A DNA stretch of 64,000 nt from Camellia lanceoleosa (GCA_025200525.1 CM045761.1:101036182-101100181); one strand, 5' to 3'. Numbered from the stretch's first letter, positions 21,964 to 34,548 are shown. A program made the numbers and translations. The notes: generated by a model not told the origin, from the sequence alone.

Positions 21964-22638
21964 TGCACCAAAACTGATGGGAAATAATACACACAATATA
22001 CACATGTGTATATCTATATCAGCAACCACCTAACAGACTTAGCTCAAAACGATTAGGTTGATCGGCCACCATTTCAGCCCAGCCCAAAGCTAACCCATTT
22101 AAGTAAGCCTCAAGCCTCAAGCTCAAGTTCCAAGACCCACGATCTATAATCTACAATCCACGACCCATAGATCACGGACCACGAACCTTGGACTCGGACT
22201 CGAACCTGCATCCGGACCGGTTTGAGAAAGCGGGCGGTGCGCGAGCGCACGCTTGTGGCGATTTTTGCATAGCCAATTTGGACCATAGTTTTGGGCCAAA
22301 CTCATCATTGAAGTATCCATAACTCATTTCCTTTGGAAAATTTGGATATCCCAAAGGGCTCATGCCCTTCTAAAAAACTTGAAATTTAAATACTCATTAA
22401 TGCTTTTATTTACAATCAATATAGAATAGATAGTTATACACTATTCCTAATACCTTATTCATGAGGCTAACTTTATGATACAATTTCTCATTTAATTCTC
22501 AATGGTTTTTGGTCATTCTTTTTGTGGTGTAAAGATCTTGTTATAAAGAATCTAAACCCATTTGATCCCACCTTAACGGGTGGTTGGGATCTACTTTAAT
22601 TTCACATTAAAGTCAACATAAAGCCATTTTTTCAATAA
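21964..22638 (-). repeat. 3' LTR of the decayed copia element, U5 end truncated
   Basis: From ATACACACAATATACACATG (about 21990) to the tract CCATTTTTTCAATA (about 22638) it is clearly homologous to 29515-30068. It lacks the counterpart of the outer 29250-29500 section. Its left edge coincides with the GTCTACA end of the older Tat LTR, as expected if Tat inserted into this LTR. Confidence 0.75.
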
Positions 22639-23345
22639 TCCCAATATGAATAAAAATTGATCGAATAAAGAAAAATGGACAATGTTTAATAACAAAGACT
22701 CGGAGAAAGATCACATAGACTAACCCTGCATTAGAAAAAGGCTGCTGTCGGCCTTGAACCTTTTGTAGTGAAAGCTTATCAGATTTATTGGCTGACCAGT
22801 GGACGTGATGTCTTGAACTGTTCAACCATTTGTGTAAATTGAGACAATAGATCTCACACAGGAGTTAGTCCAACCATTGTTCTTTTCTTAGTGGTGTGCT
22901 CGGTATGGCCTTAGAACACTAGCCTAGTTCAGTGAGTGTTTTTAAAGAATTCGACTTTGTCAATTCTTAAAGAAGTGGCCCCACTTCGCACTCACATAGG
23001 TGACCTATATAAGGTATCTCATTATACCACGGTTGATTCTTCATATCACTTAGGTTATTAAAAGCATTAGCTTATCCTTCCACCTCCAAAGGGTATCACT
23101 ATACAAAGGAATGGGCAAGAAGATTTACTTATTCAGTCACTCACTTGTTACACACAGTTAGGTTCTCCCTTTGAACCTAGATCTTGGGATCTCCAGTCAG
23201 CTAGGTTGGGTTTTCCGTTCCGGTAATACCCTATTCCTCTTGATGACGTTTTTACTAACTCTCGAGTTAACTCTTCAGTTAACGGATTCGCAATATTGTC
23301 CTTAGATTTTACATAGACTAGAGAGACAACTTCATTAGAGAGTAG

Positions 23346-23621
23346 TTATTGTATAGAATTATGTCTATAATGGATATGTTTAGACTTTCTATTATACATA
23401 TTACTCTGTGCTTGACCAATCGCCGATTGGCTATCACAATGAATACAGATAGCGGACACAGGTTTCGGCCAACATGGAATATCTTCAATGAATTGGCGAA
23501 GCCATTCAGCTTCTTCAGTTGCTTTATCCAAAGCAATAAACTCTGATTCCATCATTGATCTCGATATACACATTTTCTTGGAAGAATTCCAAGACACGGC
23601 TGCCCCTTCGAGGTTAAACAT
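23346..23621 (-). pseudogene. Copia RNase H fragment
   Basis: It contains the copia RNase H blocks [30 protein letters not shown] and IHCDSQSAI, followed by a HIHYRHN-like end. It is out of frame with the upstream RT piece. From 22639 to 23345 only the decayed C-terminus and 3' untranslated region are seen. Confidence 0.8.
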
Positions 23622-23759
23622 ATAACCACTAGTGGATCTGGAGTCCTTTATATCAGATATCTAATTTGCGTCACTATATCCTTCTAGTACCGCTGGGTAT
23701 TTGGTATAATGCAGCTCATAACCCCAGGTGTAGATGAGATAACCCAACACCCGTACCTT

Positions 23760-24440
23760 TCAATGAGTAGCATTAGGATTACTTATGTATCTACTAAGCT
23801 TGCTAATAGAGTAGGCTATATCCGGCTTTGTACAACTCATCAGATACATTAAACTCCCAATAACCTGAGAATATTCTAGTAGAGAGACACTTTCATAATT
23901 ATTCTTGGTCAAGTGTAGACTCAAGTCTATTGATGTCCTAGACACACTCGTATATGATTTACCAAATTTCTCAAGTATCTTCTCAACATAATGAGATTGA
24001 GAAAGCGCAATACCACTAGATGTTCTGGTAATCTTAATACCCATAATCACATCTGCAAGGCCTATATCTTTCATGTCAAACTTAGAGTTTAACAATCTCT
24101 TGGTAGTTCTAATCATCTCATCATTACTACCAATAGTGAGTATGTCATCAATGTATAGACACAAAATAACATAACCTCTGTCAGTGTCTTTGACATATAT
24201 GCATTTGTCACACTCATTGATTCTAAACCCATATGGCAACATAGTGTTGTCATACTTCTAATGTCATTGCTTAGGAGCTTGCTTCAAACCAAACAATGAT
24301 CTGACAAGCTTATAGACTTTCTTACTTTGCCTTGGAACTGAAAATCTCTCAGGTTACTCCATATGGATTTCTTCATCTAAATCTCCATTTAAGAAAGTTG
24401 TCTTTACATCCATCTAATATATCTCCAAACCACGTAAAGT
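23760..24440 (-). pseudogene. Copia reverse transcriptase fragment
   Basis: The open stretch 23760-24242 has the catalytic YIDD (LCLYIDDILTIGSND) and the downstream CTKPDIAYSISKLSRYISNP block. Decayed RT upstream of 24242 still shows MDVKTTFLNGD-like and LFGLKQAP-like blocks, but with stops. Confidence 0.8.
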
Positions 24441-24697
24441 TGTTATCGCAATCACCATGCGAATGGATGTAATTCTTGTCACAGGTGAATATGCATCAAA
24501 GTAATCCAGGCCTTCTCATTACTTGTATCCTTTGATAACTAGCCTATAGCTTTATACTTATTAATTGACCCATTAGCCTTCATCTTTCTCCTAAAGATCC
24601 ACTTACTCCCCAAGGCCTTACTGCCTAGGGGTAGATCAACCAACTCCCATGTATGGTTATATTAGATGGAGTCAATCTCACTTTTAATTGCTTCTTT

Positions 24698-25039
24698 CTA
24701 CAAAGGACTTTTAGGTAAAGTCATAACTTCATGAAAAGTTTGAGGTTCTCCTTCTAATATATAAGTCAAGAAGTCTGGACCAAAAGACTTGGAAGTCCTA
24801 GCCTTTTTACTCCTTCTTGGCTCATCTACTTCCTCATCTTGATCATTATCACTAGGATCATCTTCAAGTTCCTTCTTAGAACTTTGATCCTTTCCTTGGG
24901 TTTGGTAAGGAAACATGTCCTCAAAGAAGGACGCATTCTTTGACTCTATAATGGTATTGTTGTGTATATCTGAAATATCAGACTTGTGCACAAGAAACCT
25001 ATATGCACTACTATTCTGTGCATAACATATGATATACAA
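24698..25039 (-). pseudogene. Copia integrase-RT linker fragment
   Basis: An acidic, serine-rich stretch (DDPSDNDQDEEVDEPRRSKK) ends in a block resembling the start of the copia RT domain (EGEPQTFHEVMT). It is a spacer between integrase and RT with no catalytic residues. Confidence 0.65.
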
Positions 25040-25226
25040 TCCACGGTTTTCGAACCTATCCTAATGCGCTTGGGTGTAGGTACTGCCACTTTTGCAAGAC
25101 ACCCCCACATTCATAGGAAATTATAGGAAGGCTTGCGACATTTTCATAATTCATATAGAGTCTTGTCCATTTTCTTCCAAGGTATTCTATTTAGAATGTA
25201 ATTCGTGGAGAGAATTGCTTCCCCCA

Positions 25227-26114
25227 CTAGTTCTGTGGCAACCTAGAACTTATTAACATTGCATTCATCATTTCCTTCAACGTCTTATTTTTCCTCTCAG
25301 CCACACCATTTGACTGAGGGAAATAAGGCGTTGTAGTTTGGTGGATAATTCCAAATTGAGCACAAATATCAATAAACGACGATTCATATTCTTCACCATG
25401 ATTACTTCTTAAAGTCTTAATCTTTAGGCTTAGTTGATTCTCAACTTCATTTTTAAAAAGAATAAATTTATCAATGGCCTCATCTTTGCTTTTGAGCAAA
25501 TACATATAATAATATTTAGTACAATTATCAACAAAAGTGATGAAATACTTGTTGCCATTATGTGATTGTATGACTTTCAAGTCACATACATCACTATGTA
25601 CTAAATCTAAAGGCTCGGTACTTCTTTTAACAGAATGAAATGAAGTCTTTGTCAATTTTGCTTCTACACAAGTTTCATACGTGTGATTTGGATTAATCTT
25701 GAAAAATAGTATGTGATCTAACTTGATTAATCTATGCAAAAAAACAAAATTTACATGACCTAGTCTACCATGCCACAATTTAGGGGGCTCAAGTGTGTAA
25801 GCAGAAGAAGAAGTTTTCTTATTCATTTTTGGGATAATAGTCATTACATTGAGCTTAAACATATCGTCCAACATATACCCTTTACCCATATAGACTTCGC
25901 TCTTGGTTAATACGACCTTATTAGACTCAAACACCATGTGGAAGCCATGCTTGCTTAAGAGAGACCCAGAGACAAGGTTCTTACGAATGTTCGATACATA
26001 TAGGACATTGTTCAAAGTCAGCTTTTTTCCTGAAGTCATCTTCAGGACTACCTTGCCTTTTCGCTCAATAATTGAGGTTGTAGAATTCTCCATGAATAAC
26101 TTCTCACCGTTCAA
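25227..26114 (-). pseudogene. Copia GAG-pre-integrase and integrase, catalytic Asp replaced
   Basis: It has the pre-integrase zinc-binding region (LWHGRLGHVN, then a degraded CVEAK) and the integrase core: first Asp in LVHSDVCD, third-position NGVAERKNK Glu. The second Asp block reads LRSNHGEEY where the family normally has an Asp and Arg-Gly-Gly; three adjacent differences are each explained by a G-to-A change. The integrase is therefore predicted inactive. Confidence 0.82.
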
Positions 26115-27130
26115 ATCGGTTTGAAAGTTGTAAACATCTTCTTCTCATCACAGATGTGGCGAGTGGCCCCATTGTCCACCCATTATTCCTTTAGGTTAGA
26201 CCCTACCATGTTCACTTCAGAGACGACAGTTGACAGATGCATGTCATCCACATCTTGTGACAAATCCTCATTCTCACCCATGTGAGCTCGACTTTTGTTC
26301 TATGGATGGTTCTTTTTGTAAGGCTTCTTCTTCTTGCGGCAATCAATCACCTGATGCCCATCGCTTCCACAATTGAAGCACTTTCCATTAAACCTAAAAG
26401 TAGGTTCCTGTGACTTGTAGATAAGCTTTTCAGAGACACCACCTCTAGCCTCAGCTTTGAGCTTTTGTCTGTTGGTGGCTTTTTCTTGGCCCCTGAGGAC
26501 TATCGATGCTCTACCATATTTGTTTTCATAGTGGAGGTACTCTCTATTTCCTTTTTGTTGTCTTCCTCAATGCGAAGCCTGACAACGAGCTCTTAGATTG
26601 CCATTTCCTTTCGTTTGTGCTTCAAATAATTCTTGAAGTCTTTCCAGCTATTAGGCAGCTTCTCAATCAAAGCGACTGCTTGGAATGATTCACTCAATAA
26701 CACTCCCTTTACATGAATCTCGTGTAGAATAACTTGGAACTCTTGGACTTGGCTAATGACGGTTTTAGAGTCCACCATTTTGAAGTCTAGAAACCGATCA
26801 ACGACAAATTTCTTTGCCCTAGCATCCTAGGTCTTGTACTTCTTGTTCAAAGCATCTTATAGCTCATTTACCTACTTTTTGGCATATAACATGTTAAACA
26901 GTGTATCTGCCAAACCATTCAGAATATAGTTTCGACAAAGAAAGTCTGATTGCTTCCAAACATCTAGAGCCATAGTTTTTGCTTGTCTTGTTCATTCTCT
27001 TCTATGGCTGGTGGATTCTCACTCAAAAACCTCGTAAGACTAAGAGTAATCAAATAGAACAACACCTTTTGCTGCTATCTCTTGAAATTTACTCCAGTAA
27101 ACTTATCTGGGCACTCATGATGGTTGAGCG
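26115..27130 (-). pseudogene. gag: Copia protease and gag remnants with intact CCHC knuckle
   Basis: Near 26165-26195 the minus strand encodes WVDNGATRHIC, the copia protease active-site block with Asn where Ser is usual. Near 26330-26385 a complete CCHC zinc knuckle is visible (CFNCGSDGHQVIDC). The frame 26778-26593 (LIEKLPNSWKDFKNYLKHKR) is the UBN2-type gag core. Several stops interrupt the gag. Confidence 0.75.
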
Positions 27131-29249
27131 GTCCTCCCAGAATAGTAAGAGTAGCAATAAGATTGACCACAAAGGTCACAACAACTAGACTGACCATAGA
27201 GGTCACAACAAGGGTTAGCAAGCCAGTTGACCCGGGGTTTTGATCCCCACAAACATTAGCAGCAGCAGCATCAGTTACAATTGCTATTTTTGAAAAAATA
27301 CAACATAATTTCACTATTCTGTATTTCCAGAAAACTAAACTTAACACTAGAAAATCCCAAAATCGAAAATTTAATTCAAAACTAGTCTCACTATTTATCC
27401 TAGAATCAAACATGGTCAAGAAAGTTTCCAAGAAGACTGGATGGGTTACACCAATCCCATTTAAGACCTAATTAATCTTAGACAAAACTTTCAAGAGCAT
27501 GTTGAGTCCTAATTCGTGGGAAACAAATTTAGAATTAAGTTTTCCAGGAGATAAGTTAGGTTAAAACAAACTAAGTTCCAAAACTTATAAGCAATTAAAA
27601 ATTGCGAACCAAATTACAATCAAATAACATACTTCCAAAATTGCAAACAAACAAACTTGCTTTAATAAAAATTAGTAATTTAACCACTACTAGAACTCAA
27701 GCAAAAAGTTGCTTCAAATATAAAGAAATTAACCATTCCAAATTAGGATTCTGTGGGTCCCAAAAATTTCTTTCCACACTTAGGTATTTATGTTCAACAT
27801 AAAGGTTAGTAGTCCATTTTTTTTTATTTTTTATTTTTTATAATTGCAGTCCCAAATTATATTCATTTGATTTTGTATATTTTTTTATTTCATTTTGCGT
27901 AGGTATTCCTATAAAGACAGTTAGCAAAAAGACACAACAAACTAGAAAACAAATAATCTAAAGAAATTGTAAAAGTAATAAATTATTTTAAACCTTCTAG
28001 CAATCTATTTAATAACAAAATTAATCAATGAATTAAAATTCTAGACAAGTTACAAAAAAACTTATAACTCCAACTAATTAAATTAAAATTAATAGGTAAG
28101 AGATACATATGAAATTATTACACAATAAACATATAAATAATTCTAGCAATTAACATGCAAATAATTCTAGAGCAATTAACATGTGAATGATTCTAGTAAT
28201 TAACATGCAAATAATTCTAGAGCAATTAACATGTAAATAATTCTAGAAATAAAATCATGCAAAATAATTCTAGAAATAAACCCATACAAATAATTCTAGA
28301 AAATAATAAATCTAGAACATTTAGAACATTCAAATTATCCTACAAATCTTGGATCTAATAAACATGTGAATTAAACTAGGATCTAGAAAATAATGAACAT
28401 GTGTATTATACTAGAAAAAGTAGAAAATAACTAGCACGTAAATTTTAACAGAACAATTTAAAACCTCATAAGCATGCAAATCATATTATTACACTACATA
28501 ATAAAGAAGCATGCAAATCATGGTAGGAAATTAGAAATCATGCTCATATAATGAAATTATACTAGAAACAAATAAGCATGTAAATTATGCTAGATCTAGA
28601 AATAAAAAGCATTCTTATCAAACTAAAAAATTTGAACATAATATTGCATATATTGATTTACTAAACTAAATATGAATTTCTAATCACGAATTCCAAGGGG
28701 TGAAACAGTGGGCTATTCAGAAACTACTTCGATTTTATTTAATATTATTAACAGACAGTGCCATATTTTACAGTAATAAACAGCTAGCATGCTAATTAAA
28801 CAAACTTGCACATAATACAATGAGTAGTAGACTATTTCTTTAATAAATAAATTCAAATTATTAATCCTTATACACACACAGTAACAGTGAACTATCCTAG
28901 GGAAAAATTGTAAGTAATATGGTACTATCCGAAGCAAAACACAAATCTAGTGTAATACATTAATCTATTACATATTACATATGAATCTATTTAATTTCAT
29001 GAGAAACATATAATCTGTTTTAATATTGTTGTACAAATTGTGTATTTAGATTAAAATAAACATATTCATATTTAATAATTTAAATTACAAAATAAGAAAT
29101 CATGAAACTAAATCATACTAGTGATTACAACATGATGAACAGAAATATATATCAAACTAAAATATTGAAATAAGACAAAGAAGTAAACCAAAACCTATGT
29201 GATACCGCAGTCTCCTTAAAATAGATTCGCCGCCTCACCGTGGATGGTA
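27131..29249 (-). other. AT-rich 5' leader of the copia element with short tandem repeats
   Basis: No gene is seen. From about 28130 to 28310 a 25-30 base unit, AATAATTCTAGAGCAATTAACATG, repeats six or more times with variation. A 15-base T-rich tract lies near 27818-27840. Confidence 0.6.
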
Positions 29250-30068
29250 TGTTGGAATCTATCTCCCAGGATATGATAGTTTAGAATCCATTAACGCAGA
29301 AGCACGTTCTGTTTAGCTCCAACAAACTGACAATGTTAACACTTTCTCATATAGGAAGAGTAATATTATAGGAGTAGACTAACTATAATATGAGAGCAAA
29401 GAATTTTTGTGTAGAAAACCAAAGAGATTGGTCTTCTTTTATACACAATGGAGAAGAGATGAGGAGCCTCTCAGCCATGAAGGCCGGCAACAAATGCAGT
29501 CCAACCTACCCAATTAATACACACAATATACACATGTGTGTATGTCTATATCAGCAACCACCTAACAAACTTAGCCCAAAAAGATTAGTTTAACCTATTG
29601 CCTTGAGTCCCAAGATCCAAGACACATGGACCTTGACTCGAACTTGGACCTAGCCTGGGTGGGCGGGCCACACTCGTGTGCGTGTGGCAATTTTTGCATA
29701 ACCAACTCGGAATATAGTTTTGACCCAAGCCCATCTGTGAAATATCCATAACTCCCTTCCTTCGGAAAATTTGGATGCCGTAAAAGGCTCATGCCCTTAT
29801 CAAAAACTTGTGATTTAAATATCTATCAATGATTTCTTCTACAATCAATGTGGGATATGTAGTTATTTACTATTCCCAAGACCTCATTCATGAGACCAAA
29901 TTTATAAGACAATTTCTCATTCAATTTCCAATGGTTTTTGGTCATTCTTTTTATGGTGTAAAGATCTTGTTACAAAAAATCTAAACCCATTTGATCCCAT
30001 CCTAACCGGTAGTTGGGACATACTTTAATTTTACATTAAAGCCATCATAAAACCATTTTTTTCCAACA
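29250..30068 (-). repeat. 5' LTR of the decayed copia element
   Basis: It is bounded by TGTTGG (29250) and CCAACA (ending 30068), six-base inverted termini. On the minus strand a TATAAAAG box (about 29437-29444) sits about 190 bases from the U5 end. The inner boundary is the less certain one, because the expected TGGTATCAGAGC primer site is not recognisable next to it. Confidence 0.65.
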
Positions 30069-30704
30069 TATTCATCCAGAAAAACTAGGAGCAAAATATA
30101 TTAGCAACATATTATGTTCACATCTTTATGTACATCTCCCCTCTATCTTAGAGGAGGTGGAGTAGTAAATTGTTTGGATTGTAACAATAGCTTGGAGTAA
30201 GTCCCTTGTAAACTTGTATATTTCATTATTTTATTTTATGACACCCACCAAAAAAAAAAAAAACTCTAGTCACATCTTCACTTTTCACTTGCTAAAATAT
30301 AAAAGAAGTGCTTTCTTTATTTTGTCTAATTCTTTTTTTTTTTATCTATATATTCCAATGCTATTCTTTATTTTACTTATTTATAGAGAAAAATTGCTTA
30401 AAGTGCCTTCTAAGGCTCTTCAAATGTAGCTAGTCTTGAAGAATTTTGTTAATAACTATTGTAATAACTAACCCGTTGGAGTAACTAAAATATGATGAGG
30501 CTAGCTATAATAACTAATGTGTCTCATTTAAAGAGTCTCTTAGAGATGCTCTAAGCAAGTAGTATGATAATTTTATAACAGTGTAGTTCGTTTAAAACTA
30601 GGGCAAACACAATAGGTGTGTTCAGTTTCATTCGTTGGTTCTATGTATGTGGGGCTTACAACACTAACAAAACATAACCAACTACATATATCTTTTGTGT
30701 TGGG
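30069..30704. other. Non-coding flank, possible LINE 3' tail
   Basis: AT-rich. The stretch about 30090-30263 ends in a 14-A run after GGAGTAAGTCCCTTGTAAAC and resembles a plant retroposon 3' end on the plus strand. I see no coding region or clear target duplication. Confidence 0.35.
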
Positions 30705-31211
30705 TTTGACTTTTTTTATTTTTTTATTTTTTATTATCAGCAAAATGAAACTTTATTGATGAAGAGAGCAATACATGCAAGAAACTTACATCAACAAAGT
30801 GTGAAGTGCAAAGAGCATCAAACGTTGTCCTTAACAATCCCAACTAGGTTGATACCGCTAAGGAAGCACAATCATTTGCAAGCACTTGACCTAAGATTGG
30901 TGAGAAACCAATCAAGAGGAACCAAAAGAAAGATAGAAAAAAAAAAAAAAACAAAAAACAAAAAGCAAAACAACAAAACAACAAAACTAGTAGCAGCAGA
31001 GCAACCAACCAGTAGCAGCATACAGCATCAGACTTGATTGTTTGTAGAAGAAAAGAAAGATTGTGATAATAGTAATGTATCCTTGTGTTGTCAGCAAGGG
31101 CTTTTTCAAGTGATAATGTAACATTATTTGCCTCATCAATCTAGCAGCAAGGTACTATTATCAGCAACAATACAACAGTATCATCTCCTCTAAATCAGCA
31201 CCAAACCATAC

Positions 31212-31421
31212 ATCAGTGCACCAAAACATACAACAGCAGGATACCAAAAACCAAAGAAAGAACAAAGAAAACAGAACAACAACCAGAACATCAAACCAGC
31301 AACAGTGCACCAAGACATGCCAGTAGCAAAACATACAACAGCAGGATACCAAAAGCCAGAGAAAGAACAAAGAAAACAGAACAACAGCCAGAACATCAAA
31401 CCAGCAGTAGTGCACCAAGAC
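31212..31421 (-). repeat. Two-copy 105-bp tandem repeat in the LINE 3' untranslated region
   Basis: The block starting AAAACATACAACAGCAGG at 31223 recurs at 31328. A third partial start, GCACCAAGACA, follows near 31410. CAGCAR-rich sequence surrounds it. Confidence 0.85.
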
Positions 31422-31469
31422 AGCAGTATCAACTCCCCTGCGTCATACTTTCTACAAATAGTAGCAGAC

Positions 31470-33816
31470 CTACTTCAGATTAAAGATAGCATCTTTCACT
31501 GAGTACTTAAACTCTTTCAAAAAATAAGAAGCCCACATAGCAATTCTAACCTTTACCAACTCATCCAAATAATTCAAATATGGTTGTGCTTTATTAATTA
31601 AGCACTCGTTCTTGATTTTCCACGTTGACCACATAACTACTAATGAGATTGTCTTCCAAATCTCCGTCACCTTTTTATTCATGTTTGTACCTGACCACGA
31701 ATGTAATAATTCCTCCACTGAACTAGGAATAATCCAGCTCAAGTTCCACCAATGCACAATATTAGCCCAAATTCTCCAGACCATAGGACAGTGAAGTAGA
31801 ACATGGTTCTAAGACTCCACCTCAGATTTACAAAACATACACAGAGTACTGACATTTGAACTCAACACACCAATCCTTTACAAAAACTCTAAGGATTTGA
31901 TCCTACCTCTCCAAGCCAACCAGCTCAAAAATTGTACTTTGAGAGGAGCTAAATTATTCCAAATACTTTTAATAACAGTAATAGCTGGCCTTTTACATGC
32001 TTCCACCCATTCCCAGATTGATGCCATAGTAAAAGCTCCAGAGGAGTGAGCTAGCCAAGAGCAAGAGTCTTCAACCTCTTCATTTAGCCTAGGTGCATTC
32101 TGCAACAAATCATTAAGTTTCAGCACCTCCTCCTCATCCTAAGAAAAAAGAGGCCTTCTAAAGTCAAGATTCTAGTAACTATCCACTCCTATTTTATGGA
32201 AAAAATAAAACAAAATGCCATCTTTTTCAATTGACAAAGTGAACAATCTGGGGAATTCCACACTCAGACTTTGATTGTTAAACCACCTGTCAACCCAGAA
32301 TTGTAATCTTCTGCCATTACCAACAACTAACTTGAAATTTTGCAAAAAAGAAATCACGCAAGGTAGGATTTGCTGAAGCCACTGATAATATGTCTTGCCA
32401 GCGATTAGACATCTACACTGAATCTACTACTAGTGGGCTCTATCTGCCACCCAAACCTCCATACTTACTACAAATCACTTGTTTGCACAAAGTTGACGCC
32501 TCTTTGCCATACCTCCACCACCACTTAATTAATAGGCACTCATTAACTTGACTTAGAGTTCTCACGCCTAACCCACCTTGAATTTTGCTTAGACAAACCT
32601 CCTTCCAACTGACTAAGTGCACTTTTTTCCTAGTTTCGAATCCTCCCCACAAAAAATTGGCTTGAATTGTGTCTAAAGATTTTGCAATACCCATTGACAA
32701 CTTGAAGATGGATAGGAAATAGATTGGCAAGCTTGACAAAATAGACTTTATCAGAGTTAATCTTCCTGCAAAAGACAAATACCTCCTCTTTCACGAAGCT
32801 AACTTGCTCTTGAACTTATCCACCACTGGTTTCCATGTATTCATCTTCCTTGGATTTGCTCCTAACAAGATAGTTCATTAACAACTTTTGGCTAAGGCAA
32901 TTAAGTTTTGTTGCAAAAATCTTCACTAAATCATCCTAAACACCTACCCCACACACTGTACTTTTATGAAAATATATTTTGAGACCTGACATCAACTCGA
33001 AGCATCTTAATATTCTTTTCACAACAACAATTTCCTCCCAATTAGCTTCACAAAATATAATAGTATCATTAGCGAACTGCAAGTGTGATAATATCAATTC
33101 ATTTGGCCCAACTTTTACTCCTCTAAGCAAGCCCTCTTATTTTGCTCTTTCCATAAGAATATTGAGGCCCTCAGCTACAATATTAAAGAGGAAAGGTGAA
33201 AGTAGGTCACCTTGCCTGAGGCCTTTCATGGGGGAAAACTCCGATGTAGGTGATCCATTGACTAGCACTGATATTCTTGCTGTAGATAAACAAGTCTTCA
33301 TCCACCCCACCCATTTCTCACCAAACCAAAATTGGTCATCATCGAATACAAGAACTCCCAATTTACTGAGTCATATGCCTTCGCAAAGTCTAACTTTAGA
33401 ATGATTCTTTTCGTTTTTGACCTTCTCCACCAATCCACCACTTTATTGGCAATTAGGACCCTATCGAAAATAAATCTTCCACTAAGAAACACTGTTTGAA
33501 CTTCACTAATGATCATGGGTAAAACCTGCGGCAACCTTCTTGATAAGACTTTAGCTATTATTTTGTACATAGAACTAACCAAATTGATTGGCCTATAATC
33601 ATCCAACCCCACCGGATTTTCCTTCTTGGGAATTAAGGTAATAAATGAACTATTCACTCCTTTAGCCAACTTACCATTAGAGTGGAACTCATTCATCATC
33701 TGCACAATCTCTCCTTTCATGATGACCCCACATTTTTGAATGCATTTTAGATTAAAGCCATCCGGTCCTGGAACTTTGTTTCATTCGCAATCCTTAATTG
33801 CTTCCTAGATCTAATT
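31470..33816 (-). pseudogene. LINE reverse transcriptase and zinc-ribbon-like C-terminus, broken
   Basis: Fragments in order: decayed PGPDGFN block near 33760; 33720-33298 with DYRPINLVSSMYKIIAKVL and LKLDFAKAYDSVNW (catalytic motif A); 33361-33137 with GLRQGDLLSPFLF; 33130-32936 with FANDTIIF, the motif C position where FADD is usual; 32778-32440 with RLTLIKSILSSLPIYFLSIF; 32126-31878 and 31784-31470, the RT-associated zinc-binding region. Frames change repeatedly. The second Asp of motif C is Asn, so the enzyme would be dead even without the frame breaks. Confidence 0.85.
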
Positions 33817-33827
33817 TTTGACTTTTT

Positions 33828-34080
33828 AACCAAATCTAATTTTTGTTATTTTATAGAAGAGTGGTAAACCAAATGAAAATTTCTGTAGGATGCTTTTTAT
33901 TATATTAACAACAATTATTGTCATAAAGAGCCAAAAAACGAGCTAACTGCCCCTGAATATTAGGGTGATTTCACTATCATTACCTTGAAAAGAAAGAAAT
34001 AGAGTCGTAGATATATTGAATGGGTGACTACCATTACCTTATATTTTGATTGATGGAGTCAGCCAGCCTAATTTAGAATT

Positions 34081-34130
<50 letters not shown>

Positions 34131-34548
34131 GTTACATGCTAATTTGTTAATCTAACAAGCTGAAAAAGGAAACTCCCTTAGAAGAGAGAAAAAGAGAGCA
34201 TCTGAGATCAAGTGGGAGGATCTTTGACGCTCTCATAGATTGGCAGATTACAATGACAGGGTGTGAAGGGTAAGATTATTGTTTGTATTTTATTTTTTTC
34301 AAAAAATAAAAAATAAAAAAAGTCGAGATCCAGATCGAGATTGAGAAAATTAAAGAGATAGAGAGAGGAAAGTTTGGATAGAGACCAGACCCCCTTGGAT
34401 GCCTTCCAACATTTAGAGAAAGAGAGAGAAGGCAACAAAGTAGAGGGGGTGGGTTTAAGTTTTATAATAAGGGGGAGGTTGTGTTAATTTGGATAGAATA
34501 GTAAATAAATTTGAAAGCAAAGGAGGGGTCAACGATCGAATTGGTTGA
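33828..34548 (+). promoter_or_regulatory. Upstream region of the host kinase gene, with (GA)n tract
   Basis: About 720 bases lie between the LINE and the first ATG of the host gene. A pure GA tract spans 34082-34128. A TTATAATAA stretch near 34460 could serve as a TATA-like element. GA-rich sequence continues at 34340-34430. No gene is seen. Confidence 0.5.

Larger units (their letters stand above)
21964..30068 (-). mobile_element. Decayed Ty1/copia retrotransposon
   Basis: The minus-strand order gag (about 27130-26280), protease (about 26190), integrase (26114-25227), RT (about 24440-23760), RNase H (23621-23346) is the Ty1/copia order. Related terminal sequences at 21964-22638 and about 29500-30068 are its LTRs. 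The right LTR ends CCAACA at 30068 (TGTTGG on the minus strand). Every domain carries stops or frameshifts, and several catalytic residues are replaced. The left LTR is truncated where the older Tat LTR begins. Confidence 0.85.
30716..33816 (-). mobile_element. 5'-truncated L1-type LINE
   Basis: The insertion is flanked by the 11-base duplication TTTGACTTTTT (30705-30715 and 33817-33827). Its minus-strand 3' end has an A-rich tail and an ATCAATAAAG signal. Only the RT and downstream region remain; the endonuclease and ORF1 are missing. The duplication is low-complexity, so the exact ends carry some doubt. Confidence 0.8.

Noticed and set aside
30214..30429. Phe-rich plus-strand frame
   Set aside because: Translation of T-rich sequence without any domain or codon bias.
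31161..31432. Hydrophobic Cys/Phe-rich minus-strand frames suggesting membrane proteins
   Set aside because: They arise from the duplicated CAGCAR-rich LINE 3' UTR and have no start context or homology.
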